64,000 nucleotides of DNA from Phycisphaeraceae bacterium (GTDB lineage Bacteria; Planctomycetota; Phycisphaerae; Phycisphaerales; UBA1924): contig JACKHC010000001.1 in assembly GCA_020639235.1 (NCBI GenBank), positions 434,001 through 498,000 on the forward strand. The letters are read 5' to 3'. The notes beneath the pieces are model-generated. The model saw nothing but the letters and a program-made list of their open reading frames with translations. It did no database searches and was not told the DNA's origin. Shown piece by piece: positions 43,208 to 52,815 of this stretch. How positions within the stretch are numbered: position 1 is the stretch's first letter; each line of letters starts with the position of its first letter. Position numbers and translations under genes: made by a program.

Positions 43208-44407
43208 TCAGCCGCGCCGATCCCGAGCCAACTCTTCAACCAGCGCCGAAGCCAGCCGCTGATACTGCTCCACCGTGTTGTACCGCTGGGCGCTCACCCG
43301 CATCACCCGCTTCGGCGCCCTCGGGAAATACGAGACCGGCGCCTGCACGCCGTGCCGGCGCAGAATCTCCACCTGCAGCGCATCGTGATACGGACGCCCG
43401 CTCGGGGTCTTCCCGGGTGCATCGGGGATGGGCATCGCGGCCATCGAGCCCAGCATCTCATCCGGCGCAGGCGGGTCACACCCCAGCGCCTCGCACAGCA
43501 CATCTCGCGCCCGCACCGCCAAATCGTGGTTGGCCCGCATCACGCCCTCCCACCCATCGGCCATCAGCGCGCTAACCGTTTCGATCGCGCAGGGAATCGA
43601 CGCCAACGCCGTCGGATCGCTCGTGCCGGTCCAGTCGAACAACCGGTGCAGCGCGGGCCGCCCGTCATCCGGCGCGTTGTACCCGTGCGAGATCGACATC
43701 GGCATCAACGCCCCCCGACGATCCGCGCGCACGTGCAGGAACGCGGCCCCTTTCGGCGCACACATCCACTTATGACAGTTACCCGTGTAGTAGTCCGCGT
43801 CGATCGCGTTCAGATTCAGCGCCACCATTCCCGGCGCGTGCGCTCCATCCACCAGGCTCACCACACCCCGCTCGCGCAGCTCGCGCACGATCGCACCGAT
43901 CGGGAAAATCAACGCCGACGGGCTCGTGATGTGCGAGATCATGGCCAGACGCGTCCTCGCCGTCACCGCGCCGAGCACCGCTTCCGTGACCTGACTCGGC
44001 TCCCGGATCGGGAAAGGCACCGGCGCAACAACAATCTTCGCGCCCGCCCGACCCGCGTAGTGCTCCAGCGCACATCGGCACGCGTTGTATTCGTGGTCCG
44101 TCGTCACGATCTCGTCGCCGCCCGCAAACGGAAGCGACGCCAGCACAGTGTTCACGCCCTGGGTCGCGTTGCTCACGAATACCAGCCCGTCCGCATCCGC
44201 GCCCAGGAACGACGCCAGCGCCGACCGCGACGCCTCGATCAGCCCCGGCAGCTCCTCGACCATGAACCGCACCGGCTCGCTTTCCATCCGTTCGCGGAGA
44301 AGTTGCTGGTGCGCCTGCACCGCGATCGGGCACGCGCCGAACGAACCGTGATTGAGAAAGCACACCCCGGGATCGAGCGACCAGGCGCTGTCCTTACCCG
44401 ACGACAT
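43208..44407 (-). CDS. Class V aminotransferase (isopenicillin-N epimerase/cysteine desulfurase-like)
   Basis: 399-residue PLP enzyme. Start with CFLNHGSFGACP, SNATQGVNTVLASLPF for phosphate binding, EYNACRCALEHY, LVDGAHAPGMVALNL with the Asp-Gly-Ala-His that holds the ring, and GNCHKWMCAPKGAAFLHV with the Schiff-base Lys. The layout fits the isopenicillin-N epimerase branch, whose members are often of unknown substrate; a desulfurase role would need an active-site Cys loop that I cannot assign. Starts 14 bases inside the small upstream gene. Confidence 0.85.
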   Translation of the reverse strand: MSSGKDSAWSLDPGVCFLNHGSFGACPIAVQAHQQLLRERMESEPVRFMVEELPGLIEASRSALASFLGADADGLVFVSNATQGVNTVLASLPFAGGDEIVTTDHEYNACRCALEHYAGRAGAKIVVAPVPFPIREPSQVTEAVLGAVTARTRLAMISHITSPSALIFPIGAIVRELRERGVVSLVDGAHAPGMVALNLNAIDADYYTGNCHKWMCAPKGAAFLHVRADRRGALMPMSISHGYNAPDDGRPALHRLFDWTGTSDPTALASIPCAIETVSALMADGWEGVMRANHDLAVRARDVLCEALGCDPPAPDEMLGSMAAMPIPDAPGKTPSGRPYHDALQVEILRRHGVQAPVSYFPRAPKRVMRVSAQRYNTVEQYQRLASALVEELARDRRG

Positions 44408-44702
44408 CGATCACACGCCCCGCGACCACGCCCGTCGCCGCAGCATTGCGATCCGCCGGGTGGCGGTACATCGGGATCGCGCCCGCGCTGGGCACCGGCT
44501 CATCATTCGTGAAGTCAATCCCGCCCGGCACGCGCGCCGCGATCAGCCGGGCCAGCTTCTCCCTCGCCGCGTCCTCACGTGACATCTCCGGCTTCGACAC
44601 GCGCTGCGGTGGCGCGGGCTGGGCCGCGGGCGACGCCGGACGCGGCGCCACGCCGTACGCGCGGGCGATGTGGAACGGGATGGTCGGTCGAACTGAGGTC
44701 AT
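44394..44702 (-). CDS. Small unknown protein, coupled to the aminotransferase
   Basis: 102 residues, disordered Pro/Ala-rich N-terminal half, then a helix (REDAAREKLARLIAARV), GGIDFTNDEP and a conserved-looking C-terminus (AIPMYRHPADRNAAATGVVAGRVIDVVG). The end overlaps the aminotransferase start by 14 bases. The helix plus disordered start faintly resembles FlgM-type anti-sigma proteins, but I would not call it. It follows the tRNA gene on the same strand. Confidence 0.5.
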   Translation of the reverse strand: MTSVRPTIPFHIARAYGVAPRPASPAAQPAPPQRVSKPEMSREDAAREKLARLIAARVPGGIDFTNDEPVPSAGAIPMYRHPADRNAAATGVVAGRVIDVVG

Positions 44703-44844
44703 CGGTTCGCCAAATATACCCCGCGCAACCGCCCTGTGAACCCAAGACCAACGGAATGATGGCGAATCTGCGCACCATATTCCGGTCCGCCGGAGCGTTA
44801 TTGATCATCGTGCGCAACCCTTGCGCGTCCGATCAATCCACCAA

Positions 44845-44927
44845 TGCGGGCGACAGGAGTCGAACCTGCACGCCGTGAAGGCACGGGAACCTAAATCCCG
44901 CGCGTCTGCCAGTTCCGCCACGCCCGC
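44845..44927 (-). tRNA. tRNA-Leu (anticodon UAG)
   Basis: 83-base cloverleaf on the minus strand: acceptor GCGGGCG/CGCCCGC plus discriminator A, D-arm with GGCAGAC, anticodon stem CGGGA/TCCCG with loop TTTAGGT (anticodon TAG), a long class II variable arm (GTGCCTTCACGGCGT), and T-arm GCAGG-TTCGACT-CCTGT. CCA is not encoded. The long variable arm and the UAG anticodon identify leucine. Confidence 0.95.
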
Positions 44928-45005
44928 GTATCTCGACCTACGATTCTAGCGTGCAATTCGCGCGTGCTCGCCGACAATAACCGGGTGCCCAAGGAGACCC
45001 GAGAT

Positions 45006-45923
45006 ATGTCCAATCATGCCAAGCCCCAGACCTTCGCCCCTCTCTTCCTGCGTCTGGCCTTGGGGGCAACGTTCATCTGGGCCGGTGCCGGCAAACTCAT
45101 GCCGCAGGACTACTCGGGCCCTATGGCCGCGACGATCGCCGCCATGAACGAGGGAACCATCCTCCAGGGCCAGTGGCCTCCGCCCGCCGCCGCGCCCGAG
45201 TCCGGAAAGCCGGCCGCGTCTGAGTCCGGTGCCGATGCCTCTGCGGGCGATGAGCCAGACTCCGACTCCAGCTCCGAGTCCATCGACGACGAGCCCGGCG
45301 CCGAAGCGGAGCTCACCACGGGTGCGTCCCCCGTCGCCGAGTCCAACGCCATCGAGGAGCCCCTCGTCGTTCGGGCCCGCCGCGTCATGTCCATCGCGGG
45401 CATGCTCAAGATGAGCGCTGACGGCAACGATCAACGATCCCGCCTGGTCCCCAAGGCGCTCGGGTCCGATGCTTGGACAAAGTCGCTCGCGTGGGCCGCC
45501 GTCTCCACCGAACTCGCCGCCGGGGCCGCTCTTCTCTTCGGGTTATTCTCACGCCTCGCGGCGTTGGGAGTCATCGGCACCATGGGCACCGCGCTATGGC
45601 TCACCCAGATCGGGCCCGCCATCCGCTCGCGTACCGGAGACAACTTCCTGGGCTTCCTCCCCAGGCCCGAGATGGCTTCGCCCGACTGGATCCAAATGTG
45701 GAACACCATGATGTGGCAGTTCGGCCTGCTCGCGATGGCCGGGGCGATCCTGTTCATGGGCGCGGGCAAACTCAGCCTCGACGCGTGGGTATTCGGCTCC
45801 AGAAGTGCGCCCAAGCCCTCGCCGCGCAAGCCCGCCTACGACACGCAGAGACCCGAAACGCCTCCCGCTCACCCTCCGCGCCCGCGCCGACCCGATCACA
45901 CGAGTGACATCGAACTCGACTAA
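45006..45923 (+). CDS. DoxX-like membrane protein with acidic insertion
   Basis: 305 residues. AAGGAGA upstream supports ATG 45006 rather than GTG 44964. RLALGATFIWAGAGKLMPQDYSG near residues 16-38 is the DoxX first-helix pattern; further helices are near 170-195, 200-220 and 240-262. Between helix 1 and the rest lies a roughly 90-residue Ser/Asp/Glu/Ala low-complexity stretch. DoxX proteins are quinone-linked or redox-associated membrane proteins of poorly known function. It lies 39 bases upstream of the VWA/ExbBD operon on the same strand. Confidence 0.7.
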   Translation: MSNHAKPQTFAPLFLRLALGATFIWAGAGKLMPQDYSGPMAATIAAMNEGTILQGQWPPPAAAPESGKPAASESGADASAGDEPDSDSSSESIDDEPGAEAELTTGASPVAESNAIEEPLVVRARRVMSIAGMLKMSADGNDQRSRLVPKALGSDAWTKSLAWAAVSTELAAGAALLFGLFSRLAALGVIGTMGTALWLTQIGPAIRSRTGDNFLGFLPRPEMASPDWIQMWNTMMWQFGLLAMAGAILFMGAGKLSLDAWVFGSRSAPKPSPRKPAYDTQRPETPPAHPPRPRRPDHTSDIELD

Positions 45924-45962
45924 CGCGCCGGCACCGCCGACCCCAGCGCGTACAATCGCGCC

Positions 45963-46922
45963 ATGCGAGCACGGACGGATCGCACCACAACCGGCGCGCG
46001 CCGCACAGCCCTCGCCTGGGCCATCTCCATCGGCGCGCACGCCGCCGTGATCGCGGTCATGCTCATGGTCGTGCAGGTCGTCATCCCCCGAGATGACGAC
46101 GCCCCTATCGTCACCGTCCGTTTCGACGACCCCGGCCTCGCCCCTCCCAAACCGGTTATCGAACAACCAACCGATCCCGCGCCGCAGGCGCCCCCGCCGA
46201 CGATCGCGGCCCGGACGCCGCCCCCCGCGCCGCCGATCGAAGCCCAAATCGCGCCGCTCCCCGAGGCGCTCGCGCCGATGCCCACATTCGACGCCGCGCC
46301 CCCGCCGCCCATCCAGTCCGTCGCGCCGCCGGAGGTGCGCTTCGCCGGCATCGGCGCCGGCAACGCCCGCGACATTGTCTATGTGGTTGACGGCTCCGGC
46401 TCCATGATCAGCGCCATGCCCATCGTCGCCGATGAACTCGCCAAGTCGCTCCGCAAACTCGAAGCCGTCCAGAGTTTCCAGATCGTCTACTTCCAGAATG
46501 ACGGCTATGTCTCCTTCACGCACCCGGACTTCGCGCAGACCGCTGTCCCCGTCACGCGCATGGTGCCCGCCCGTCGATCATTCATAGAGTCCGCCATCAA
46601 GTGGGCGTCCTCCGTCAGGCCCAGCGGGCGCTCCAACCCGATCGAAGCGCTCGAAGTCGCGCTCTCCCTCCGCCCCGATGCCATCTTCCTCCTCACCACC
46701 GATATCACCGGCGCCGACGCGTGGACGCCCGACCAGCGCGAGTCGTTCTTCGCACGACTCGAAGCGCTCGACCCATTGGCGCGCAACGGCGTCCGCCGGG
46801 TCACCATCAAGACCATTCTGTTCCTGGACGACGACAAATCCGGAATCGTGCGCGAGATCGGCGCACGATTCGGCGGCAACAACGGCTTCATCCACCGGAG
46901 CCGGGAGGACCTCGGCCTGTGA
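45963..46922 (+). CDS. TonB-like membrane protein carrying a von Willebrand A domain
   Basis: 319 residues: short basic start, one membrane helix (about 17-42), a Pro-rich linker (about 55-120, PPKPVIEQP, PPPAPPIEAQI, PPPPIQSV), then a VWA domain (about 137-319) with the metal-site motif VVDGSGSM (Asp143) and LLTTDITGAD. The front half looks exactly like TonB, but a VWA domain stands where the TonB receptor-binding domain should be. It is followed by ExbB and two ExbD genes with four-base overlaps, so it is likely the moving arm of that motor, gripping a periplasmic partner through a metal ion. Confidence 0.8.
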   Translation: MRARTDRTTTGARRTALAWAISIGAHAAVIAVMLMVVQVVIPRDDDAPIVTVRFDDPGLAPPKPVIEQPTDPAPQAPPPTIAARTPPPAPPIEAQIAPLPEALAPMPTFDAAPPPPIQSVAPPEVRFAGIGAGNARDIVYVVDGSGSMISAMPIVADELAKSLRKLEAVQSFQIVYFQNDGYVSFTHPDFAQTAVPVTRMVPARRSFIESAIKWASSVRPSGRSNPIEALEVALSLRPDAIFLLTTDITGADAWTPDQRESFFARLEALDPLARNGVRRVTIKTILFLDDDKSGIVREIGARFGGNNGFIHRSREDLGL

Positions 46923-47692
46923 AACTCAAACTCGCTACGCAACTCACCGCCATGAGCATCACCGCCATGCTCGCGCCCGCCGCCATCGCGCTCGCTGCGC
47001 AGGACACCCCCGCCGGCACCGGCAGCGTCAGGGTCGGAATGCTCGAGGCGTTCTTCGTGCAGCGACACCCCATCACCCGGCAGGTCGAGTGGATCGGGTC
47101 CTTCATCATCTGGGCGCTGCTCATCCTCTCCGGCTTCTGCATCGCCTTCCTCGTGATGCGCCTCCAGGAAAACCGCAAGCGCGACATCATCGCGCCGGAA
47201 ATCGAGAGGCGCGCCCGCGAACGAGCCGCCTCGGGGCTCCCGAACGAGATCGCCGCCATGGCCGCCAACAGATCGACCTTCTTCGAGTCGGTCCTCAAGT
47301 CCGCCGTCGATCAGCACCCCCACGGGCACAGCGCGATGATCCGCGCCGCCGAGACCGCGTCCGAAACGCTCACCTATCGCCGGCTCCGCGCCATCGAACC
47401 CCTCAATGTCGTCGGCAATGTCGCGCCCATGATCGGGCTCTTCGGCACTGTCTACGGCATGATCCTCGCCTTCCGACAGATCGTTCTGGGCGGCGGCACC
47501 CCGGACCCTGTCGCGCTGGCCAACGGCATCGGCACCGCGCTCGTCACAACTTTCTGGGGCCTCATCGTCGCGATCCCGGCCCTCTCGGGGTATGCCCTGC
47601 TCCGCAACAAGATCGACGGCCTCACCTCCGAAGCGACACGCGCCGTCGAAGAGGTCATCGGCCTGCTCCGCGGACCGGGTGACTCACGATGA
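46919..47692 (+). CDS. MotA/TolQ/ExbB proton channel family protein
   Basis: 257 residues. GTG 46919 overlaps the VWA stop (GTGA). An N-terminal signal-like helix (about 8-27) precedes the core, as in some ExbB proteins. Helix near 59-81, then cytoplasmic stretch, then LNVVGNVAPMIGLFGTVYGMILAF and NGIGTALVTTFWGLIVAIPALSGYAL, the two conserved helices that line the proton path. It converts proton flow into motion together with ExbD. Confidence 0.9.
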   Translation: MKLKLATQLTAMSITAMLAPAAIALAAQDTPAGTGSVRVGMLEAFFVQRHPITRQVEWIGSFIIWALLILSGFCIAFLVMRLQENRKRDIIAPEIERRARERAASGLPNEIAAMAANRSTFFESVLKSAVDQHPHGHSAMIRAAETASETLTYRRLRAIEPLNVVGNVAPMIGLFGTVYGMILAFRQIVLGGGTPDPVALANGIGTALVTTFWGLIVAIPALSGYALLRNKIDGLTSEATRAVEEVIGLLRGPGDSR

Positions 47693-48158
47693 GCCGAAGC
47701 GCGCACAGACTCCCCGCCGACCTCCGGTCGAATCTCACCCCGATGATCGACATCGTCTTCCAGTTGATCATATTCTTCATGGTCGTCGCGCAGATCACGC
47801 GTCACCGCGCTGTGGAACTCACGCCGCCGATGATCGAAGCGCGTCAGAACAACAACGATAAGAACAAGACACCGCCCATCGTCATCCATGTCATCCCCGG
47901 CGCTTCTGCGGAGTCCGCGCCCGCATACCGTCTGAACGATGAGTTATTCGAGCGCACCGACGAGGGCTTAGCCGCGCTGGCGCGTCGCGTCGCGGAGTCC
48001 ATCTCTCGTGAGCCCGGCGCCGAGGTCCATGTCCGCGCCGACCGCCTCGAGGACTACGCCCGGGTCCGCCCCGCCCTCGAGGCCGCCCGCAAGGGCGGCG
48101 CGTCCACGGTCGGGCTCGTCACCGTGAGCCCGGGAACCACGGATGAGGAAAGCACTCC

Positions 48159-48162
<4 letters not shown>
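47689..48162 (+). CDS. ExbD/TolR family protein 1
   Basis: 157 residues. ATGA overlap with the ExbB gene. LTPMIDIVFQLIIFFMVV near residues 17-34 carries the conserved Asp of the channel helix, then a periplasmic domain (PIVIHVIPGA, EVHVRADRLEDYARVRPALEAARKGG) of ExbD type. Partner of ExbB in the motor. Confidence 0.9.
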
Positions 48163-48674
<512 letters not shown>

Positions 48675-48676
48675 GG

Positions 48677-51016
48677 ATGCGCTGTGCCGCCCGGCTCGCT
48701 TCGTTCGCGGTCGTGTCCCTCGCGTGCGCAGCACACGCAGGCCCTGTCGCCGATGCCGCCGTCCGACTGGGTCAACAACTATCCGGCCTCCGACAGCCCG
48801 AACCCTCGGACATGCAAGGCCTGTCGTGGCTCGCCGAACTCCCCACATCCATCCCAACCAATGCAGCACCTTCCGAGGCACTGGCGCTCGCCGAGCAGTG
48901 GGGGGGCGCCGCCAGGCGCGCCGGAGTCGAATGGCGCGTCATGTTCGCCATCCCATCGGATAGCGACGTTCAACTGGCGCGCTACATCGCCCAGCAGACC
49001 ATCGCGATCGCGGCCGACGTCGAGCGCCGCGTCGAAGCAGCGAAGGCCGCTTCCGACGATGCGCAAACCGAAGCGCTCGCCGACCGCGCTCTGGTCGTTC
49101 TCCCGCTCGACGCGTCCAGAGCGCTGCTGCTGTACGCCTCGTGCGGAAGCGAGGATTCCAGGGAGCGCGCACTCACTGAGGCCGCGGGCGAGCTGCTCCT
49201 GCGGCCCACCGACGCCGGCCCGTGGTACGAGACGCAGCGCGCCACGCTCGCGGCCCTTGCGCTCTCCATGTCGGGCAACCACGAGGCCGCCCGACAGGTT
49301 GAGGAGTCTGCCGATCGCGCAGCCCGGCTCATTGCGTCGGCAAACGATCGCCCTTCTTTCCGCGCCGAGCGCATCTTGATCGGGGCGCAGGTCGAGGCGG
49401 CCTCCGGCGCACCCGCCGCCGCACGCAGCATTATCCGGGCCGCGCTCGACTCCGATCCCTTCGTCATCAATGCCAAACGCGACTGGTACGCCTCGACCAT
49501 CGCTGCGTCGATGCATGCGCTGCTGGCGATCAACGAAGCACGCGCCGCCGCCGATCCCGCGACGCGCCAGGTCGTACTCGCCCAGGCGCTCGTACCGATC
49601 GAGCAACTCGCTCGTTCCGCCGCCTCACCCGAGGAAGCTTCTTTCGCTCTGTCTGCCGCCTCCGACGTCATCGCCCTCGACTCCCAACTGGCCACCGCAA
49701 GCGACTTCGGGTTCGTGGCGCACTCGATCACCTCACCGGAAGCGCTCGCCGACACCGACCGCCTGTCACGCATCATTGCCGGCAACACCTTGAATGCGCA
49801 TATTCAAGCCAGCGCAGAGATCGCGCTCATGCGTGCTCTGGCCGAGTCCTCCGACGCGCTGGACCGCCTCGACGCGGCCGGACGAGCCGTGTCGTTCGCC
49901 CAACAGCACGCCGCCGACAACCGCGCCCCGGGCATCCTCGCGTGGGGCGCTTCACTCGCCGCGAGTGCTCCGCACGCTCCCGATACCGATGAGCTCGTGG
50001 TGCGCGTGCTTACTGAGTCGATCAGGATCTCGCCGCGCCATTCCAGCGTCGACACGTGGCGTTCCCAGCTGGCATCGGCGCTCACCCGGCGGGCCGCTGG
50101 CGATTCCGCCGAGGAGTTTCCGCGGCTTGTCGATGAGGCCGTGCGCGTGCTGGATCAGCGGTCCGACCCAGACGCCGCATCGGGCGAGGTTCTCGTCTGG
50201 GCGGGCGAGCGGATCGAGGACGCCGGCGGCGTCGGACGAGATTACTTCGACCGTGCCCTCGCCAGCACTCGCGCACTCACCACCGATGAAGCCGTTCGTG
50301 TGCGCATCCGTGCCCTCGTCGGCCTGACCCGCGACACCGCGGCGTGGACCGAAGCAGCACAACTCATGCCCGATCGCCTCGCCGATGCGACACCCGCGGC
50401 GTGTATCGCGCTCATCCGACTCGACCGCGCCGATGAAGCACGTCCTATCGCCATAGCGCTCGATCGTGAGTCTGCGTCCCGACTCCTGGCGCGAGCCGAT
50501 CGTCTCGCATGGGCCGAAACCATGTCAGATATCGAGCGATTCACCGAGGATGTCCGGGCCGATCCCATCCGCAAGCAATGGCCGGACAGCGCATGGCGGC
50601 TCATCGCCGAGCGTGACCCTCCCAATGCAGCGCACGCCGCGTGGGGGCTCCTGCTGGCAGGCGAAGGGAACCTCGCCGCCATGTGGTTCAATCGCGCGAT
50701 CGAGAAGTCCGAAACCGTACCCGCGCTCGCACGAGGGCTCGCAGAGTCGATTCTTCTCAACGGCGACGATGCCGGCGCGTTCGCCGCGTTCCGCAACTTG
50801 GCGCAACTGACCGAGAGCGACAAGTCCTCTCGCGACTACTGGCACGCCCAGGCACGGCTCGCAGAGATTCTGGTCCGCCAGAACGCCGACGGCTCGCGCA
50901 CCGACACCATCGCCCGCCTTATCCGACGCCTCCGCACCGAGCCAGGATTGGATCAACACCCGGACTGTGCAGCACGTCTCGACAGAGTCGCCAAGACCGT
51001 CGGCGTTGCGCAGTAG
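48677..51016 (+). CDS. Large exported helical-repeat protein, last gene of the ExbBD operon
   Basis: 779 residues with an N-terminal signal peptide (cut near AAHAG at 20). The rest is almost all alpha-helical with Ala-rich pairs spaced about 34-40 residues (for example LAALALSMSGNHEAARQVEE, GLLLAGEGNLAAMWFNRAIEKS, FAAFRNLAQL), matching TPR/Sel1-like solenoids of low sequence identity. The GGAAGGAGG site two bases before ExbD2 ends fits coupled translation. As a periplasmic scaffold it could be the partner of the VWA protein. Confidence 0.6.
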   Translation: MRCAARLASFAVVSLACAAHAGPVADAAVRLGQQLSGLRQPEPSDMQGLSWLAELPTSIPTNAAPSEALALAEQWGGAARRAGVEWRVMFAIPSDSDVQLARYIAQQTIAIAADVERRVEAAKAASDDAQTEALADRALVVLPLDASRALLLYASCGSEDSRERALTEAAGELLLRPTDAGPWYETQRATLAALALSMSGNHEAARQVEESADRAARLIASANDRPSFRAERILIGAQVEAASGAPAAARSIIRAALDSDPFVINAKRDWYASTIAASMHALLAINEARAAADPATRQVVLAQALVPIEQLARSAASPEEASFALSAASDVIALDSQLATASDFGFVAHSITSPEALADTDRLSRIIAGNTLNAHIQASAEIALMRALAESSDALDRLDAAGRAVSFAQQHAADNRAPGILAWGASLAASAPHAPDTDELVVRVLTESIRISPRHSSVDTWRSQLASALTRRAAGDSAEEFPRLVDEAVRVLDQRSDPDAASGEVLVWAGERIEDAGGVGRDYFDRALASTRALTTDEAVRVRIRALVGLTRDTAAWTEAAQLMPDRLADATPAACIALIRLDRADEARPIAIALDRESASRLLARADRLAWAETMSDIERFTEDVRADPIRKQWPDSAWRLIAERDPPNAAHAAWGLLLAGEGNLAAMWFNRAIEKSETVPALARGLAESILLNGDDAGAFAAFRNLAQLTESDKSSRDYWHAQARLAEILVRQNADGSRTDTIARLIRRLRTEPGLDQHPDCAARLDRVAKTVGVAQ

Positions 51017-51023
51017 TCGAACG

Positions 51024-52079
51024 CTACTTGTCCAGCTCCGCGAGCCGCGCTCGGACATCCCGCTCGATGACTCGAGCCGTCTCGTCGTACGCCGACTGCG
51101 GCGATCCGATCGGATCGGGGATATCCCGCCCCGACGGATCGAGCAGCCGCACTTCAACGCTCGGATCGATCGCCCGCGCCATCTCGGCGTGCGAGCGCGT
51201 CATCGCGTACACCACATCAGCGCCCGCGAGAACCTCTCGCGTCAGCGGCGTTGCGTGGTGGTTCGACAGATCTGCCCCAAACGTCCGCGCGGCCTCGATT
51301 GCCTCAGAGGTTGCGGCCGCCCCTCCGAACGCGGAGACACCGGCCGACCGCACAATCGTTTCCACACCCGGCGGCTCCTGCGCCAGAATCGCTCGCGCGA
51401 TCCCTTCAGCCATCGGGCTCCTGCAAGTGTTCCCCGTACATACAAACAGAATGGTCCGCGTCATGAGCTTGCGAATATATCGCTCTTCGATCACACCCTC
51501 ACGCGCCACATCCCACGAGCCGTCGCCCAACAAGCGAATCAGCGTCGAGGGCTTGCCCGACGGCGCGGGCGATTCTTCCAGAACAACATCCACCCGCGCC
51601 TCCGCCTGAATACCCGCCGGAATCGACGCCATCACAACGGGCTTCTCTGTAGCGCCGAGCAATGCCCGCGCCGCCGGATGCGACGGCACGCGCACAAACA
51701 TAAAGCGACCATCCTCGATCACGCCCGCCCGCACACGCAAGGACGCCCGCACACGCCTGAGGACTTCCGACTCGCACTCCACCGCGAACAACACCGGGCC
51801 GGGCGCGAGTCGTTCAACCAATCTCGCATGCCGAGGATGCAGCGTCGGGAGCAAGCGCATCGCTTGTTCCGCGTCCCGGACATGCCACGCGAGCGGCGCC
51901 GGGTCCGAACCGCGGATGTCCCACAGGCGATCCAGCGCATCGTGGCTCGATGCATCGCACGCCAGCGCCCGCACAGTCTCGGTCGGGGTGATCACGACGC
52001 CACCGTCATCGATCGCCCGCGCCGCGCGCCCGGCGCGTTCGGACAGACTCTCCTTCGATGGCGAGGCAGGGGGCGTCAT
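51024..52079 (-). CDS. Sua5/YciO/YrdC-like domain fused to low-molecular-weight protein tyrosine phosphatase
   Basis: 351 residues. Residues about 15-205 are a Sua5-type domain (GVVITPTETVRALACDA; LWDIRGSDPAPLAWHV; LAPGPVLFAVE), the family that makes threonylcarbamoyl-AMP for the t6A base of tRNAs; the nucleotide-site Lys is replaced by Arg. From residue 206 begins a complete low-molecular-weight phosphatase: VCTGNTCRSPMAEG with Cys214 and Arg220 (CX5R) and a DIPDPIG acid loop. Phosphatase domains of this kind also act on arginine-phosphate. ATG 52079 is preferred to GTG 52085. Confidence 0.85.
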   Translation of the reverse strand: MTPPASPSKESLSERAGRAARAIDDGGVVITPTETVRALACDASSHDALDRLWDIRGSDPAPLAWHVRDAEQAMRLLPTLHPRHARLVERLAPGPVLFAVECESEVLRRVRASLRVRAGVIEDGRFMFVRVPSHPAARALLGATEKPVVMASIPAGIQAEARVDVVLEESPAPSGKPSTLIRLLGDGSWDVAREGVIEERYIRKLMTRTILFVCTGNTCRSPMAEGIARAILAQEPPGVETIVRSAGVSAFGGAAATSEAIEAARTFGADLSNHHATPLTREVLAGADVVYAMTRSHAEMARAIDPSVEVRLLDPSGRDIPDPIGSPQSAYDETARVIERDVRARLAELDK

Positions 52080-52095
52080 GGGCACAGTCTATCCA

Positions 52096-52815
52096 TCAGG
52101 GCGCACCGGCTTCGAAAGTAATCAGCATCCGACTCGGCTCGATCACAAACTCTCTGATGGATACACGCCTCGCATCATCCACGGCAAAAACATCGGGCAG
52201 CTCGATCACACCCTCTTGAATGACACGCCGCACATCTTCAGGAACCGACGAGTCCGCCAAGACGTCGCCCGCTACCGCGCGCAGCGTCGTGATCGGTACA
52301 GATTGCACACCGACTCTCGCGCCCACGAGGCGGAACGCCGCCTCCGTCTCTTCCGCGTCCGTCGGCTCAACCGCGAGCGACACATACCGCGTCGAGCCAC
52401 CGACATCGACAGCCATCCCGATTGTCACCTTGCCCGCTTCGAACGCCACCCGTACGCCCCGCATCCGCTGGGGCCAATCCGCGTGCTGGCTCGTCGCCCA
52501 ACGCTCGAGTCGCGTCGCGAGCCAGGCATTCGCTTGCGCCTCCGTGAGTTCGACCGTCCATGCCTCCCCCGTCAGGCGTTCGCGCGACAGCACGCGCGTG
52601 AGCCCCTTTTCCGCTTCCTCAGCGAGCGCCGCGGCACCGGCATCGCCTGCCAACGCCGGTGTCCACCACGTCGGCTCCGCGGTCACCCGCGCATACAACA
52701 CCCCGCCGACGATCACCACCACCACAAACCCTACGAGCAGACACGCGAGCGTGGCACGAAGAATCATCCGACTCCGCGATGATCTCCGATGGACCGACCG
52801 CGCCGCGGCATTCAC
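52096..52815 (-). CDS. Membrane-anchored protein of unknown function
   Basis: 239 residues. The GTG at 52815 overlaps the fabF stop (GTGA). Basic N-terminus, one membrane helix (about 17-42), then an outside or cytoplasmic domain of alternating strands (TVELTEAQANAWLATRLERWA; KVTIGMAVDVGG; VSLAVEP). The pattern ELTEAQANAWLA-RL recalls planctomycete DUFs built on a lipid-binding-like fold; no name can be given. It lies between fabF and the Sua5 fusion on one transcript. Confidence 0.55.
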   Translation of the reverse strand: MNAAARSVHRRSSRSRMILRATLACLLVGFVVVVIVGGVLYARVTAEPTWWTPALAGDAGAAALAEEAEKGLTRVLSRERLTGEAWTVELTEAQANAWLATRLERWATSQHADWPQRMRGVRVAFEAGKVTIGMAVDVGGSTRYVSLAVEPTDAEETEAAFRLVGARVGVQSVPITTLRAVAGDVLADSSVPEDVRRVIQEGVIELPDVFAVDDARRVSIREFVIEPSRMLITFEAGAP

